The notes beneath the pieces were generated by a model. It had not been told where the DNA came from, ran no database searches, and was given only the letters and a program-made list of their open reading frames with translations. The position numbers were made by a program, and so were the translations under genes. Shown piece after piece: positions 45,864 to 54,238 of a DNA stretch of 64,000 nt (positions are counted from its first letter, which is position 1; each line of letters begins with the position of its first letter). Source of the stretch: Leisingera thetidis (GTDB lineage Bacteria; Pseudomonadota; Alphaproteobacteria; Rhodobacterales; Rhodobacteraceae); assembly GCF_025857195.1 (NCBI RefSeq), contig NZ_CP109787.1, positions 1,057,501-1,121,500 on the forward strand, written 5' to 3'.

Positions 45864-46423
45864 GGCTTGCGCACCTCGCTTGCCAGCAGGGCCGCAGCAC
45901 CGGAGCCGTACATTACGCCCATGAGGCTTTCACGGGTAAACCCGCTGTCGCCTGCGTTCTGGGATTTGAACTCCCGCCGCGCAGGAGAGTGAATCAACTG
46001 ATAGCAGGCGAGGTTGAATACGGCCTGCTGCACATGCTGCGGCGGCGTGCCAGGATCAATGGTGCCAACTTGGGTGAGGCGATACAGCAGAGGACCTTCC
46101 AGATCGACCAGGCCCAGAGCGGGGATATACGTTTCCGAATGTGGCACCCAATCCGATTGGCTCCATACTTCCACCGTTAAGGCGACAGGGAAAGGATGCC
46201 GGGGCCAGGTGTAGAGTTCCGGCCCTCGGATTGTCAGCACCACCTGACCGGCTGTCACCGGATAATAGCACCGGCCAGTGAATGCTTCTGCCTGCTGCCA
46301 AGCTGCCGCGATCATTTTCAGCGCGTCAGACTCAAGAGTTCCGGCTTCAAGAGCTACGTAAGGGGCTTGGGGAACAGAGGGCACATCGCCCCTGGTGAAG
46401 TTGGTTTCGATGGATTCGATCAT
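45860..46423 (-). CDS. Phage gp6-like head-tail connector protein
   Basis: This 187-residue protein (MIESIETNFTRGDVPSVPQA) has the features of gp6-like connectors, helical proteins that extend the portal: AAAWQQAEAFTGRCYYPVTA near residue 40 and QHVQQAVFNLACYQLIHSPA near 130. The ATG overlaps the protease stop (ATGA at 46420-46423); a TTG nine bases upstream is less likely. Confidence 0.75.
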   Translation of the reverse strand: MIESIETNFTRGDVPSVPQAPYVALEAGTLESDALKMIAAAWQQAEAFTGRCYYPVTAGQVVLTIRGPELYTWPRHPFPVALTVEVWSQSDWVPHSETYIPALGLVDLEGPLLYRLTQVGTIDPGTPPQHVQQAVFNLACYQLIHSPARREFKSQNAGDSGFTRESLMGVMYGSGAAALLASEVRKP

Positions 46424-47010
46424 GGCAGCCAAATTCCTCCGGTACTGGATTGAGCGTTTGCCCGGTCCCAGGCGCGCAATTCAGCTTTGCTGGCCTCATA
46501 GGCAGGACGGGTCACCAGACTGAGTTCGTAAAGCAGCAGGGCTGACAGGCGGCGGATCATGACGCCGGGATTTCCTGGCTCAGGTTCCAGCGTTTCCGCC
46601 CCCGGCACTACGTCCTTGGGTGGCACCCGGAAGCCGGGCGACACGCCTTTGACCAAGCCAGCGCCCAGCATAGCCAGGGCGTCTGTTACATGGGTCGCGC
46701 GCTCCGCACCCTCAGGAATGGTGGCGATGAACTCCAAAAAGGCTTCAGTGTCCTTCAGTTCCAGGCTGCCCGCCTTGCGGCTGGCTAACGGCTTGTCGAA
46801 GCTGTGGCCCATCAGCAGGTTCACTTCGCGGTCGGGGTCTTTCAGCGTGAAGTCAAACGCCCCCGGAAGAATGGTCTCTTTCCTGACGGTCCCGCGATCC
46901 GCCAGCACCGCCAAGGCGTTATAGGGGAAGCGGCCCGCAATGACGGGTCGCCCCCCAAGCTGCCGCACCTCTAGGTCAGATGCAGCCCAGATGGCGCGCT
47001 GTTCCATCAT
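46420..47010 (-). CDS. HK97-family prohead protease
   Basis: This 196-residue serine protease trims the capsid N-terminus during head maturation. The catalytic histidine is in LLMGHSFDKPLAS near residue 68 and the serine in LVKGVSPGFRV near 120. It starts in the major capsid stop codon (ATGATG). Protease located after, rather than before, the capsid gene is unusual compared with HK97. Confidence 0.9.
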   Translation of the reverse strand: MMEQRAIWAASDLEVRQLGGRPVIAGRFPYNALAVLADRGTVRKETILPGAFDFTLKDPDREVNLLMGHSFDKPLASRKAGSLELKDTEAFLEFIATIPEGAERATHVTDALAMLGAGLVKGVSPGFRVPPKDVVPGAETLEPEPGNPGVMIRRLSALLLYELSLVTRPAYEASKAELRAWDRANAQSSTGGIWLP

Positions 47011-48266
47011 GCGCGGTCCTGCACGCCGGTCAGCTTGAAGTAGTGGGTTGCTGTCCGCTGAATCAGCACATCGAGGAAGGCAAACATTGTCAGCGCTACC
47101 TTGCCTGTTTTGCTTTCCGAATACGGGTCAACGATCAGTTCCGGGCTGCCCCAGGTCGGCACATAGGCGTTGTTGCTGCCAGCACCGAAATACACCGTGG
47201 ACGCACCCTTGTCGGTGGCGTCACGCGCACCACGGGCCGAAACCTGAGAGGACCACAGCATTCCGAAGCTTGCGGATTTCAGCCGGTCCAACTCGGAAAC
47301 AGCAGTGCCGCTCACCAGCGTGTCAGCAAGTGTCTGGTGAACAATCGGGGCACCCGCAATCCGTACCAGTGCAGGGTCGCTCAGCTTGGCGGTTTCCTGA
47401 ATTTCGGTTGCCCGCAGCAGGAATTCCGAGAAGCTGGCAACGTCGTCCAGGGCGGTTGTGCGCCCGCCGGTCAGCACGGTTTCAAAACCGGCAGGCTGTT
47501 CATCAGCCCCCGTGCCCCGGAAAATCGCCAGGTCAATGCCTTCGCGCATCACTTCGGAAAGGTCGCGGCGCAAGATGGACTGCAGGGCGCTGTTCTGGCG
47601 GATGGCCTGCCGGGTCAGCAAATACCGGCCCGTTGCAGTGTGGATTGCAGGAGATGCGCTGGTGGTGGTCAGTGCCGCAGCATCCGCACCGGAGCCTTCA
47701 GCCACCCACGACAGCCCGGTGCCGCCAGTGATTTCCGGGAAGGTGGGAGTACCCGTAACTTGGAGCACATTCACCCCGAAGCGGCCCGCCGCAGAGGTTT
47801 CGAAGAACCGTTCCAGTGCGTTCATCACCGGGCGGCTGGCAAGCTCCTGCGATGTGCCTGCGCTGGCGTCAGTTGCTACGTCCGCCCGCTGTTCCAGGGC
47901 TTCCCAGGGGAAACGGATGCCCTTTTGCCCTTGGCCGTGGCGCTGCTCAAGTTCCTGGCTCACTTCGGCTTCCCGGCCTGCCAGCGGTTTACCGTCCACT
48001 TGCGCCGCGATAACGGCGCTTAGATCGAAGGATCGGCACTCCCGGTCAAAGTCGGTTGCGGCCTTGTCCGGCTCCTTAATCTGTTCGCGCTCCGCGTCTT
48101 CCAGCAACAGGGCAGCCCGCAGTTCAACTTCCGCGCCTTCATATTCATCTGCCAGTTTCCGCAGTTCCGTGCGGCCATCGTCGCTAATTTCGTCCGCTTT
48201 CTGGATTGCGGCCATGCGCTCGCGGCGCTTCGACTGCGCCAGTTGGATTTCTTGGGATTTCAGCAT
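47007..48266 (-). CDS. Phage major capsid protein (HK97 fold)
   Basis: This 419-residue protein has a charged coiled-coil N-terminal region of about 110 residues (LRKLADEYEGAEVELRAALL) acting as internal scaffold, then the HK97 capsid domain with GVNVLQVTGTPTFPEITGGT, SWVAEGSGADAAALTTTSAS, RYLLTRQAIRQNSALQSILR and FRGTGADEQPAGFETVLTGG. GAAGGAA precedes the start, 49 bp after the HNH gene. Confidence 0.93.
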   Translation of the reverse strand: MLKSQEIQLAQSKRRERMAAIQKADEISDDGRTELRKLADEYEGAEVELRAALLLEDAEREQIKEPDKAATDFDRECRSFDLSAVIAAQVDGKPLAGREAEVSQELEQRHGQGQKGIRFPWEALEQRADVATDASAGTSQELASRPVMNALERFFETSAAGRFGVNVLQVTGTPTFPEITGGTGLSWVAEGSGADAAALTTTSASPAIHTATGRYLLTRQAIRQNSALQSILRRDLSEVMREGIDLAIFRGTGADEQPAGFETVLTGGRTTALDDVASFSEFLLRATEIQETAKLSDPALVRIAGAPIVHQTLADTLVSGTAVSELDRLKSASFGMLWSSQVSARGARDATDKGASTVYFGAGSNNAYVPTWGSPELIVDPYSESKTGKVALTMFAFLDVLIQRTATHYFKLTGVQDRA

Positions 48267-48315
48267 TTTTCAAGTTCCTTCAGAGAGTTGTGCAATTGTT
48301 GGCGCAAAGTGCGGC

Positions 48316-48678
48316 TCAAGGCGGCATCCCTCTGTTCAGGCCCTCAGGCAGAACTCCCGCCATCGCCAGGAAAAGCTTGCGGCCTGGCACATTGCTCCGC
48401 TTGACCGGCTTGGGGCCTTTGCGGCGTTTTCCTTCCCAGCGTTCAGCGTTCGATTTCTTCGAGTGGCAGGGCTGGCAGAGCCATTGCAGATTGGATTGGT
48501 CAAATTCGCTTAGGCCGTGTTCCTGGCATTTGGAGCGGGGAATGATGTGGTCTGCCTCGCCATGCATTCCGAGATAGCGGCCACAATGCTGGCACCTGAA
48601 TCCTGCCCGCAGAGCTACCGCTTGCCGGGTCTCATGCTTCCAGGCGGAGCGGTCCAGAATTGTGCGCCCCACGCCCAT
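48316..48678 (-). CDS. HNH endonuclease (packaging-associated)
   Basis: This 120-residue protein starts at MGVGRTILDRSAWKHETRQA; its ATG overlaps the terminase stop (TGATG). Zinc-binding CQHCGRYL and LCQPCHSKKS frame the nuclease motif ADHIIPRSKC, with the asparagine in SNLQWLC. Such HNH proteins act with large terminase at cos sites in HK97-like packaging. An in-frame start 63 bp upstream inside terL is possible but less likely. Confidence 0.88.
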   Translation of the reverse strand: MGVGRTILDRSAWKHETRQAVALRAGFRCQHCGRYLGMHGEADHIIPRSKCQEHGLSEFDQSNLQWLCQPCHSKKSNAERWEGKRRKGPKPVKRSNVPGRKLFLAMAGVLPEGLNRGMPP

Positions 48679-50210
48679 CAGAGCACCTCCACGGAGTATT
48701 CGGGCAGCACCGTCTCCCGTGCCCGCAGCAGGGCGGAGCACGCCAGACAGAGGCTCTGTGCAACGTCGATGCGGGCATGAAGGTGCGATTTGTCTAACTG
48801 CGTTGCTCCGGTGGCCGAAACGCGCACATCAGCTTCGCCGATAGAGCCTTCCAGCAGAATGGAGCGCTGCATTTGGACGGCCCCGGCCAGGAACAGGCGG
48901 CGGGTGGCGCGAATGTCCGCATCGCCATCCTTCGGGCCTGTGCCTCTATAAATGATGGGCCAGGAAATCTTGGCGCGGGCCAAGGCGGTTTCGAATTCGT
49001 GCTGGCGATATCTGTCACAGGAGACAGAAGCCACCGGATGGTTGCCGATGCGGGCAATCAGCTCCGGCAGGAATTCTTGAAGGTCCGACACGCTGCCGGA
49101 TGTTTCGATCAGATCACCGGCAAGGGCCGCGCGATGCCAAAGGTCGCCCACCATGTCTCGCTTACCTCTGGCAACCAAGTCCAGGTCAGCCCCAGGAAAT
49201 GCCCCCAGCACCTTCAGCAAGCCGGAGTGCTCATAGGCGATGGTGGCGGCTGTCATGGATGCACTGCCCCCCAGATCAATGCCCACATGCACCGGCTCAT
49301 CGGGTTCCGGTTGCGGGTCGTCGCGGTAGGACTTGGCAAGGGTGGCGTAGTCCAGCAGCAGTTGCCGGGTGGGGGACAGAGGTTTGTTCAGGTGCCAGAC
49401 TTCGAACTCGGTCAAGCTACCGGATTGCAGGGCCTTTCCGTGGGCGTCTTGCAGGAAGCGGCGGGACTTGATTGCCCCAAGGCCAGGGTTGGCTTTTTGC
49501 CATGTTGCCGGAGCTGACGGATCGTCCTCTTTCTCGGCTGCATATAGCGTAACGTGGGTCCGCTTGTCGGGATTGTCGATCAGCTCGTTATATGCCGGGC
49601 TGTCACCCCTGGTGCCGGTCAGGATCAGTTGGCCGTCCTTGGTCGCCAATGCGTCGAAGAACGCGGTGATCAATTCGCCCTGGTTCTTGGCGATCAAGCC
49701 GGTTTCGTCGATCACGGCTAGATCGAGATCCATGCCGTGACCCTGTTTAATGTCGCCCGTGGAAAGGTAGACCTCACCCTTGCCCAGAACCAGTTTGCCG
49801 GGGCGCGGATTGAAACGGTGGTCAAGCTCGTCCTCGCGCTCGACAAACTCCATGAGGTTCAGCATGGCCGTCGAGATGTAGCCCGCATGTTTTTCGGTCG
49901 GAGCGGCTACGGCGGCGGTGAAATGCGGGATGTAAAGCGGACTGTCCGGGCAGAGGTGCCCAAGCAGCACAGCACCAAGCAGGGTGGATTTTCCCAGCTT
50001 TCGGGGCGTTGAAAAAATGCAGGTTCGAAAGGTCGGGCCGTCAAGGTCACGGCTCAGAAAGGCCCTGACGAAATCCTCTTGGAAGGGGTGCAGGGTAAAG
50101 GGCTTGCCCCTGCTGATGCCGGATGGGATGACGAAGGCATCAGCCAGCCACTCCCCAAACAGGGAAGTTCGGTCTTTCTTCGGTTTCGCCAGCCGCAACG
50201 GCATGGGCAA
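48678..50210 (-). CDS. terL: Phage terminase large subunit
   Basis: This 510-residue packaging motor has an N-terminal ATPase and C-terminal nuclease. The Walker A region is CIFSTPRKLGKSTLLGAVLL near residue 68, Walker B is DLDLAVIDETGLI near 165, and LILTGTRGDSPAYN is the coupling motif. The nuclease begins with VHVGIDLGGSASMTAATIAY near 310. It is coupled to HNH. No small-terminase gene is recognisable upstream. Confidence 0.92.
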   Translation of the reverse strand: MPMPLRLAKPKKDRTSLFGEWLADAFVIPSGISRGKPFTLHPFQEDFVRAFLSRDLDGPTFRTCIFSTPRKLGKSTLLGAVLLGHLCPDSPLYIPHFTAAVAAPTEKHAGYISTAMLNLMEFVEREDELDHRFNPRPGKLVLGKGEVYLSTGDIKQGHGMDLDLAVIDETGLIAKNQGELITAFFDALATKDGQLILTGTRGDSPAYNELIDNPDKRTHVTLYAAEKEDDPSAPATWQKANPGLGAIKSRRFLQDAHGKALQSGSLTEFEVWHLNKPLSPTRQLLLDYATLAKSYRDDPQPEPDEPVHVGIDLGGSASMTAATIAYEHSGLLKVLGAFPGADLDLVARGKRDMVGDLWHRAALAGDLIETSGSVSDLQEFLPELIARIGNHPVASVSCDRYRQHEFETALARAKISWPIIYRGTGPKDGDADIRATRRLFLAGAVQMQRSILLEGSIGEADVRVSATGATQLDKSHLHARIDVAQSLCLACSALLRARETVLPEYSVEVL

Positions 50211-50361
50211 AGTTCCTCATCGCTGAGAACCTTTTGCCCTCCATGGCTGGGTCCTAGTTTTCGCTAGATACGGCTTCGGAGACTGCCTCAGATCTGAGAG
50301 TAGGTCAATGCCACGAACTGGTGCATGTTTTGCGCCACTCAGGTTCAGCGCCTCTTTGGAG

Positions 50362-51150
50362 TTACTTTGCTTTGTCCCGCCTTTCGATAGCGTCCAGCGC
50401 CCCTTGCGGAAGAGACGCATACATCTCGTCCACGTGTTTAGGTTCCGAAATCATCTTCTCAGCAATGATATTAAGCAGCTTAAACAATGTCTCAGCCGTT
50501 GCGCGATCATCTTTGAGGTCAATTTCCCCTGGATGCACGGCGTTGTTTCCTATGACGCGAACTACGTCTAGTGCCTGTTGCACGCGAACGTTTAACCCCT
50601 TTGCAACGAGGGCCTTGATATCCGCATTGATGTTTTCGCCGGGTTCTCCGAGTTCTTTGCAGAGCTTTTGAATGGCGAGGCGTATCAAAGCCGCAGCTCC
50701 GCGTGGTGACAGACTCAATATAGAACTTGCCTCATCGTAGTCGCGCCGGATTTCTGGCGGAAGGTCTGGATTGGGCGGCGGCCCTTCACCCTGTTTTGGG
50801 TAAAGCAGATTGTCATAGACCCAGATGGTAACATCCTTGCAGTTGAAGCATTCGGCAGCACTGACGTTCCACAAGTGATACGGAGCGTATTCTGAACCTC
50901 CACGCCTCTCGATGAAGGGCAAACCTTTGCCCATTTTGTTTGCCCATGCCGTCATTTGATCCCTAGCGTCTTCATCTTTCAGATCTTTGAAGTCGAAGTT
51001 CTTTGCGCCGGCGCTATCTACAATTATCGGCAGAGGTTTTTTGGCGCTTAGTGGATCAGCGTAAACCTTGAGCCAGTGCTGTTTGGCTAGCGCACCGCAA
51101 TGCGGACAGTTGAAGGCGGTTTCTTTCGCAGAAGGGGGGACGTACTTCAT
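50362..51150 (-). CDS. DUF4145 domain protein with zinc-ribbon motifs, island cargo
   Basis: This protein of about 262 residues starts at MKYVPPSAKETAFNCPHCGA (AGGA 11 bp upstream; a longer frame begins at 51210). Two CxxC pairs, NCPHCGA near residue 14 and CFNCKD near 100, look like a zinc ribbon. The C-terminal part LSPRGAAALIRLAIQKLCKE, ENINADIKALVAKG and ALDVVRVIGNNAVHPGEIDL is DUF4145, a HEPN-like helical domain often found in restriction or defence proteins. It lies between regulatory and packaging modules, where islands carry variable genes, so an anti-phage role is plausible but unproven. Confidence 0.78.
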   Translation of the reverse strand: MKYVPPSAKETAFNCPHCGALAKQHWLKVYADPLSAKKPLPIIVDSAGAKNFDFKDLKDEDARDQMTAWANKMGKGLPFIERRGGSEYAPYHLWNVSAAECFNCKDVTIWVYDNLLYPKQGEGPPPNPDLPPEIRRDYDEASSILSLSPRGAAALIRLAIQKLCKELGEPGENINADIKALVAKGLNVRVQQALDVVRVIGNNAVHPGEIDLKDDRATAETLFKLLNIIAEKMISEPKHVDEMYASLPQGALDAIERRDKAK

Positions 51151-51521
51151 CTTGCATCCTGGAAAATTGCGTTTCCGTCGGATGAAACACCTCGCAGAAC
51201 AGATATTCAACCATTGCGCGACAGTGTGGTAGGAAAATTTGGTCCCTTGAGGCGATAGCCCGCCTCCGCTCCGATAGGTTGCGTGGGTGGGTTCACCTCC
51301 GGCAGGGTTCCCTTGTTATGTGGTGATCTGCGCACCGATTGCAGCATATTTTGCGCCTGCTGCGGGGCTTGCTGGAAGCTGCCCGCGCCACACTGGCGGC
51401 TTGTCCAGTGATGAACCGCAAACGCTAGCTCATCGTGGCGCAGGCAAAGGGCGATGACCCTCGGAGACGCTGACAGTCCTCGGTGCCAGCAATAGTGATA
51501 GTATCATTTGCAACCAAATGA
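51151..51521. other. Intergenic region of the island with an inverted repeat at its end
   Basis: This 371-bp gene-free stretch probably includes the promoter of the DUF4145 gene. ATCATTTG-CAAC-CAAATGAT (51503-51522) is a perfect inverted repeat touching the end of the RHH-like gene. No RNA gene is recognised. Confidence 0.5.
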
Positions 51522-51722
51522 TCAATAGGGCTTGCTCCGCTTCTTGCCGTAATTATCGGACTGCCCCGGTAGCATCCCGGCTTGTCGTGCTCTCTCACGG
51601 ATCAATCGGGAAACGAAAGTGGCACGGGGCAGACCAGACGCTTTCACCATATTGTTCAGCAGGTTTCGGTCAGCCAGTTCGAGGTTGATTTGCGTTAGGC
51701 CGTCGCGGCGGTTTTTTGGCAT
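51522..51722 (-). CDS. Small putative ribbon-helix-helix DNA-binding protein
   Basis: This 66-residue basic protein begins MPKNRRDGLTQINLELADRN. The beta-strand LTQINLEL followed by two helices (RNLLNNMVKASGL, RATFVSRLIRERARQ) is the pattern of MetJ/Arc-type ribbon-helix-helix proteins. It may regulate the island from the inverted repeats on either side of it. Confidence 0.65.
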   Translation of the reverse strand: MPKNRRDGLTQINLELADRNLLNNMVKASGLPRATFVSRLIRERARQAGMLPGQSDNYGKKRSKPY

Positions 51723-51851
51723 CGGTCGGTTCCTTTCGAAGTTAGCGTGTTTGCTACGCGTCGCGCGCGTTCTCATCTTTTCCCTGTTCCCAGGGGAATC
51801 TCCTGTAGCTGGTCCGTGGCTTGTTCCTGACCGCAGGACAGGAGGAAGCCA

Positions 51852-51935
51852 TCATCAGGTAATAACTGTCCTCTTCTTTCTTTGTCCCCCTGGAATAAGT
51901 TATTATCTGATGATGTATCCATACAGGGGACAAAG
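51852..51935. repeat. Interlocked inverted repeats, candidate origin, operator or packaging site of the island
   Basis: Arms of 16 bp (51852-51867 TCATCAGGTAATAACT and 51898-51913 AGTTATTATCTGATGA, one mismatch) enclose a 30-nt spacer. A second inverted pair, CTTTGTCCCC (51880-51889) and GGGGACAAAG (51926-51935), has one arm in that spacer, so the two cannot pair at the same time. They lie between the HTH gene and the RHH-like gene. Confidence 0.6.
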
Positions 51936-51948
51936 AAGATCCGGACAC

Positions 51949-52575
51949 TTACTGTTTCAGGGGCATTGCGGGCCACTTTCCTTTCTCCATCAGATGCATT
52001 CGCCATGCTTCAAACGCGACCTTCGCGTACCGCCGCAGGGTGGGAATATGAGGGTGCTTGAAGAACATTTTCCTGGTGTCTTTGCCCTCAGATTGTTCCA
52101 CTGCGACCTCTAGGCCTACGCCTGTCATGAACCATTCCCATCCTTCGGGGCTGATGACGTACTTGAAAATCTCAAGTTCATGCCTGTCCGGCCAAGTCTC
52201 AGCTAGCCCGACCAAACAGCCGAATTGGTTCGGGTTAACACTTTGCTTGGTCCGTTTGCGGAATATCCCCGCCATCACCTGAGCAGTTGTGCGCGGTGTT
52301 GGCTTGCCCGGTTCACCAACTCGCAAAAGCGTTGCTCTGACGCCTTCCACTTGTGTGGTGGTGGTTTGGATTGGCGGCAATTTTATGAGGCGGCGTATTG
52401 TCCGAATATGCACGCCCAACAAATCAGCCCATTCCTCTTGCGACAGTATCGCCCAGTAGTGCCCGTCGAACTCTTGCCCCTCATGAGCGGTGATTTCTTC
52501 GATGTGCCCACACAATCTCTCCAGCTTTTGAGTTCTGTCTTTGCGAGGTTTGCAGGTGCTTTCTCCGAGAGCCAT
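51949..52575 (-). CDS. HTH protein of the island, possible replication initiator
   Basis: This protein of about 208 residues starts at MALGESTCKPRKDRTQKLER, 10 bp after the AlpA-like gene. LSQEEWADLLGVHIRTIRRL near residue 45 is a helix-turn-helix. The C-terminal half (ATWPDRHELEIFKYVISPEGW-like region, then HIPTLRRYAKVAFEAWRMH) is helical and not recognised. In comparable islands the gene after alpA is a replication or regulatory protein; this is inference from position. Confidence 0.6.
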   Translation of the reverse strand: MALGESTCKPRKDRTQKLERLCGHIEEITAHEGQEFDGHYWAILSQEEWADLLGVHIRTIRRLIKLPPIQTTTTQVEGVRATLLRVGEPGKPTPRTTAQVMAGIFRKRTKQSVNPNQFGCLVGLAETWPDRHELEIFKYVISPEGWEWFMTGVGLEVAVEQSEGKDTRKMFFKHPHIPTLRRYAKVAFEAWRMHLMEKGKWPAMPLKQ

Positions 52576-52585
52576 CGCCCAGCCC

Positions 52586-52795
52586 TCAAGCGATGCGGCT
52601 AGATGACAGGTACATGTCCAAGTCAGACACGTTGTAAAGTATCGTGCGCCGCCCAAAGCGCAGGAACGGGACTTTCGGTGGCGTCCCTGACTGACCGGCT
52701 TCAAAGCGATCACGCTCTAGGAAGGTCTTTGGCACTCCGAGATAGTCGGCGGCTTTTTGGGTGTTCAGTCGGGCGGGCAGTTTCTTTGTGAGCAT
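52586..52795 (-). CDS. AlpA/excisionase-like helix-turn-helix protein
   Basis: This 69-residue protein begins MLTKKLPARLNTQKAADYLG. The winged-helix pattern AADYLGVPKTFLERDRFEAG, then FLRFGRRTILYNVSDLDMYL, is that of AlpA/Xis-type regulators that switch on integrase or act in excision in P4-like elements and PICIs. The IS insertion 50 bp upstream (ending at 52846) probably separates it from its original promoter. Confidence 0.8.
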   Translation of the reverse strand: MLTKKLPARLNTQKAADYLGVPKTFLERDRFEAGQSGTPPKVPFLRFGRRTILYNVSDLDMYLSSSRIA

Positions 52796-52836
52796 CGCTC
52801 ATCCTCCACGGCTCGTTTCAATCTGGTGCGAGAGCA

Positions 52837-52845
52837 CCGCTCATG
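52837..52845. repeat. Target-site duplication, left copy
   Basis: CCGCTCATG, identical to 54230-54238, directly flanks the IS. Confidence 0.9.
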
Positions 52846-54229
52846 GAGCTATTGTCAAATCTGGTGTTTGGGCGGTCATCAAGCGGCGGCCTGATCTTGT
52901 GTTGATGGCTTGATGCCGTTGATGAAATCGACGCCTTCGATGACGTCTGCGAGATGAGCGAAGCCGCGCAGCTTGCGCCAGCTTTTCTCAGCGCATTGGC
53001 CGAGCTTGAACATCATGTGGAGCATCCCGTCCCGGCTCAGGCATCCCTTGGTGCGTTTCGTGCGGTGGCGGATGGTGGCGAACGCGCTCTCGATGGGATT
53101 TGACGTCCTGATGCTCTGCCAGTGCTGGGCGGGGAAGTCGTAGAAGGTCAGCAGTTCGTCGCGGTCCTTGACCAGGCATTCGACCGCCTTGGGGTATTTC
53201 GCTTCGTAGGTGCCGACGAACAAGTCAAACTCCTTGCGGGCATCTTCACGGGTCTCGGCCTGCCAGATGTCGTGCAGCGCCTTCTTTGCCTTGGGCTGAC
53301 TGCGCTTTGGCAGATAGTTCAGAACGTTGCCCGTCTTATGCACCCAGCAGCGCTGTTGCCGGGTGGAGGGATAGACTTCCTCAAGAGCCGCCCAAAATCC
53401 CATGGCCCCGTCGCCGACCGCCAGTTTCGGAGCGTTGAGGCCGCGGCTTTTGAGCCCCAGCAGGACCTCGCGCCAGCTTTGGGTGCTTTCCCGCACGCCG
53501 TCCTCGATGGCCAGGAAATGCTTCTCGCCGCGCGCATTGACGCCGATCACGACCAGGGCGCAGAGCCGGTCATCTGTGCCGCGCAAGCCGCTGTAGATCC
53601 CGTCGGCCCAGACATAGACCCATTCATCACGGCCAAGATCGGCCTTGCGCCAGGCGTCGTACTCCTCCGCCCATTGCGCCTTCAGCCGCGCCACTGTCTT
53701 GGCCGAGAAGCCGGTCGCGTCCGGGCCCAGGAGCGCCTTGAGTGCTGCGCCCAACTCGCCCGTAGAGATGCCCGGGAGGTACAGCCAGGGCAGCGCCGCC
53801 TCGATCGACTTCGCCTTGCGGACGTAAGGCGGGACCAGCGCCGAGCGGAACGCCACAGGCGCGCCCGTCTTCGAGCGCACCTTCGGGATCTGCACCGTGA
53901 CCGGGCCGATCCCGGTCTGCACGGCGCGTTCGGGGTGGTGTCCGTTCCGAACAACCGCGGCCCGGCCCTCCGGGGTGCGGTGTTTCGCAAATTCGGCCAG
54001 GAAAGCGTCCAGCTCCGCCTCGACCGCCGTTTGCAGAAGCTCCCGCGCGCCCTTGCGCAGAAGATCCGTCAGCGGGTCCGACACGGTGTCTCGACCGGCA
54101 AATTCGATGATGGTAGCGTCATTCATGGTGGTGCGTCCTCGATGGTTGGTGGTTTGTTTGGCGACATCAAACCAACCAGATGCACCGCCAGCTTTCAAAC
54201 CGCCCAAACACCAGATTCAGCCATAGCTG
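52846..54229 (-). mobile_element. Complete IS256-family insertion sequence (1,384 bp)
   Basis: The element has 31-bp terminal inverted repeats (52846-52876 and 54199-54229; 26 of 31 positions match, the inner 19 perfectly), one transposase gene, and a 9-bp target duplication CCGCTCATG on both sides. Intact ends and duplication suggest a fairly recent insertion. It lies between alpA and int. Confidence 0.93.
52879..54126 (-). CDS. IS256-family (mutator-type) transposase
   Basis: This 415-residue DDE transposase starts at MNDATIIEFAGRDTVSDPLT. The probable catalytic residues are the aspartates in YVWADGIYSG and KLAVGDGAMGFW and the glutamate in TSNPIESAFATIRHRT. QQRCWVHKTGNVLNYLPK is the typical conserved segment. 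The frame is complete with no internal stop, so it is probably active. A longer frame starts in the right inverted repeat region. Confidence 0.95.
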   Translation of the reverse strand: MNDATIIEFAGRDTVSDPLTDLLRKGARELLQTAVEAELDAFLAEFAKHRTPEGRAAVVRNGHHPERAVQTGIGPVTVQIPKVRSKTGAPVAFRSALVPPYVRKAKSIEAALPWLYLPGISTGELGAALKALLGPDATGFSAKTVARLKAQWAEEYDAWRKADLGRDEWVYVWADGIYSGLRGTDDRLCALVVIGVNARGEKHFLAIEDGVRESTQSWREVLLGLKSRGLNAPKLAVGDGAMGFWAALEEVYPSTRQQRCWVHKTGNVLNYLPKRSQPKAKKALHDIWQAETREDARKEFDLFVGTYEAKYPKAVECLVKDRDELLTFYDFPAQHWQSIRTSNPIESAFATIRHRTKRTKGCLSRDGMLHMMFKLGQCAEKSWRKLRGFAHLADVIEGVDFINGIKPSTQDQAAA

Positions 54230-54238
54230 CCGCTCATG
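54230..54238. repeat. Target-site duplication, right copy
   Basis: CCGCTCATG, identical to 52837-52845, directly follows the IS. Confidence 0.9.

Noticed and set aside
44159-50210. Gene transfer agent (RcGTA-type) cluster
   Set aside because: RcGTA has the order terL-portal-protease-capsid followed by a long tail operon and no integrase or att repeats; here gene order differs, tail genes are absent and att sites are present.
50217-50420. 67-residue minus-strand ORF upstream of terL as the small terminase
   Set aside because: It overlaps the DUF4145 gene by about 60 bp, has no convincing ribosome binding site and no clear TerS pattern; kept only as something to test.
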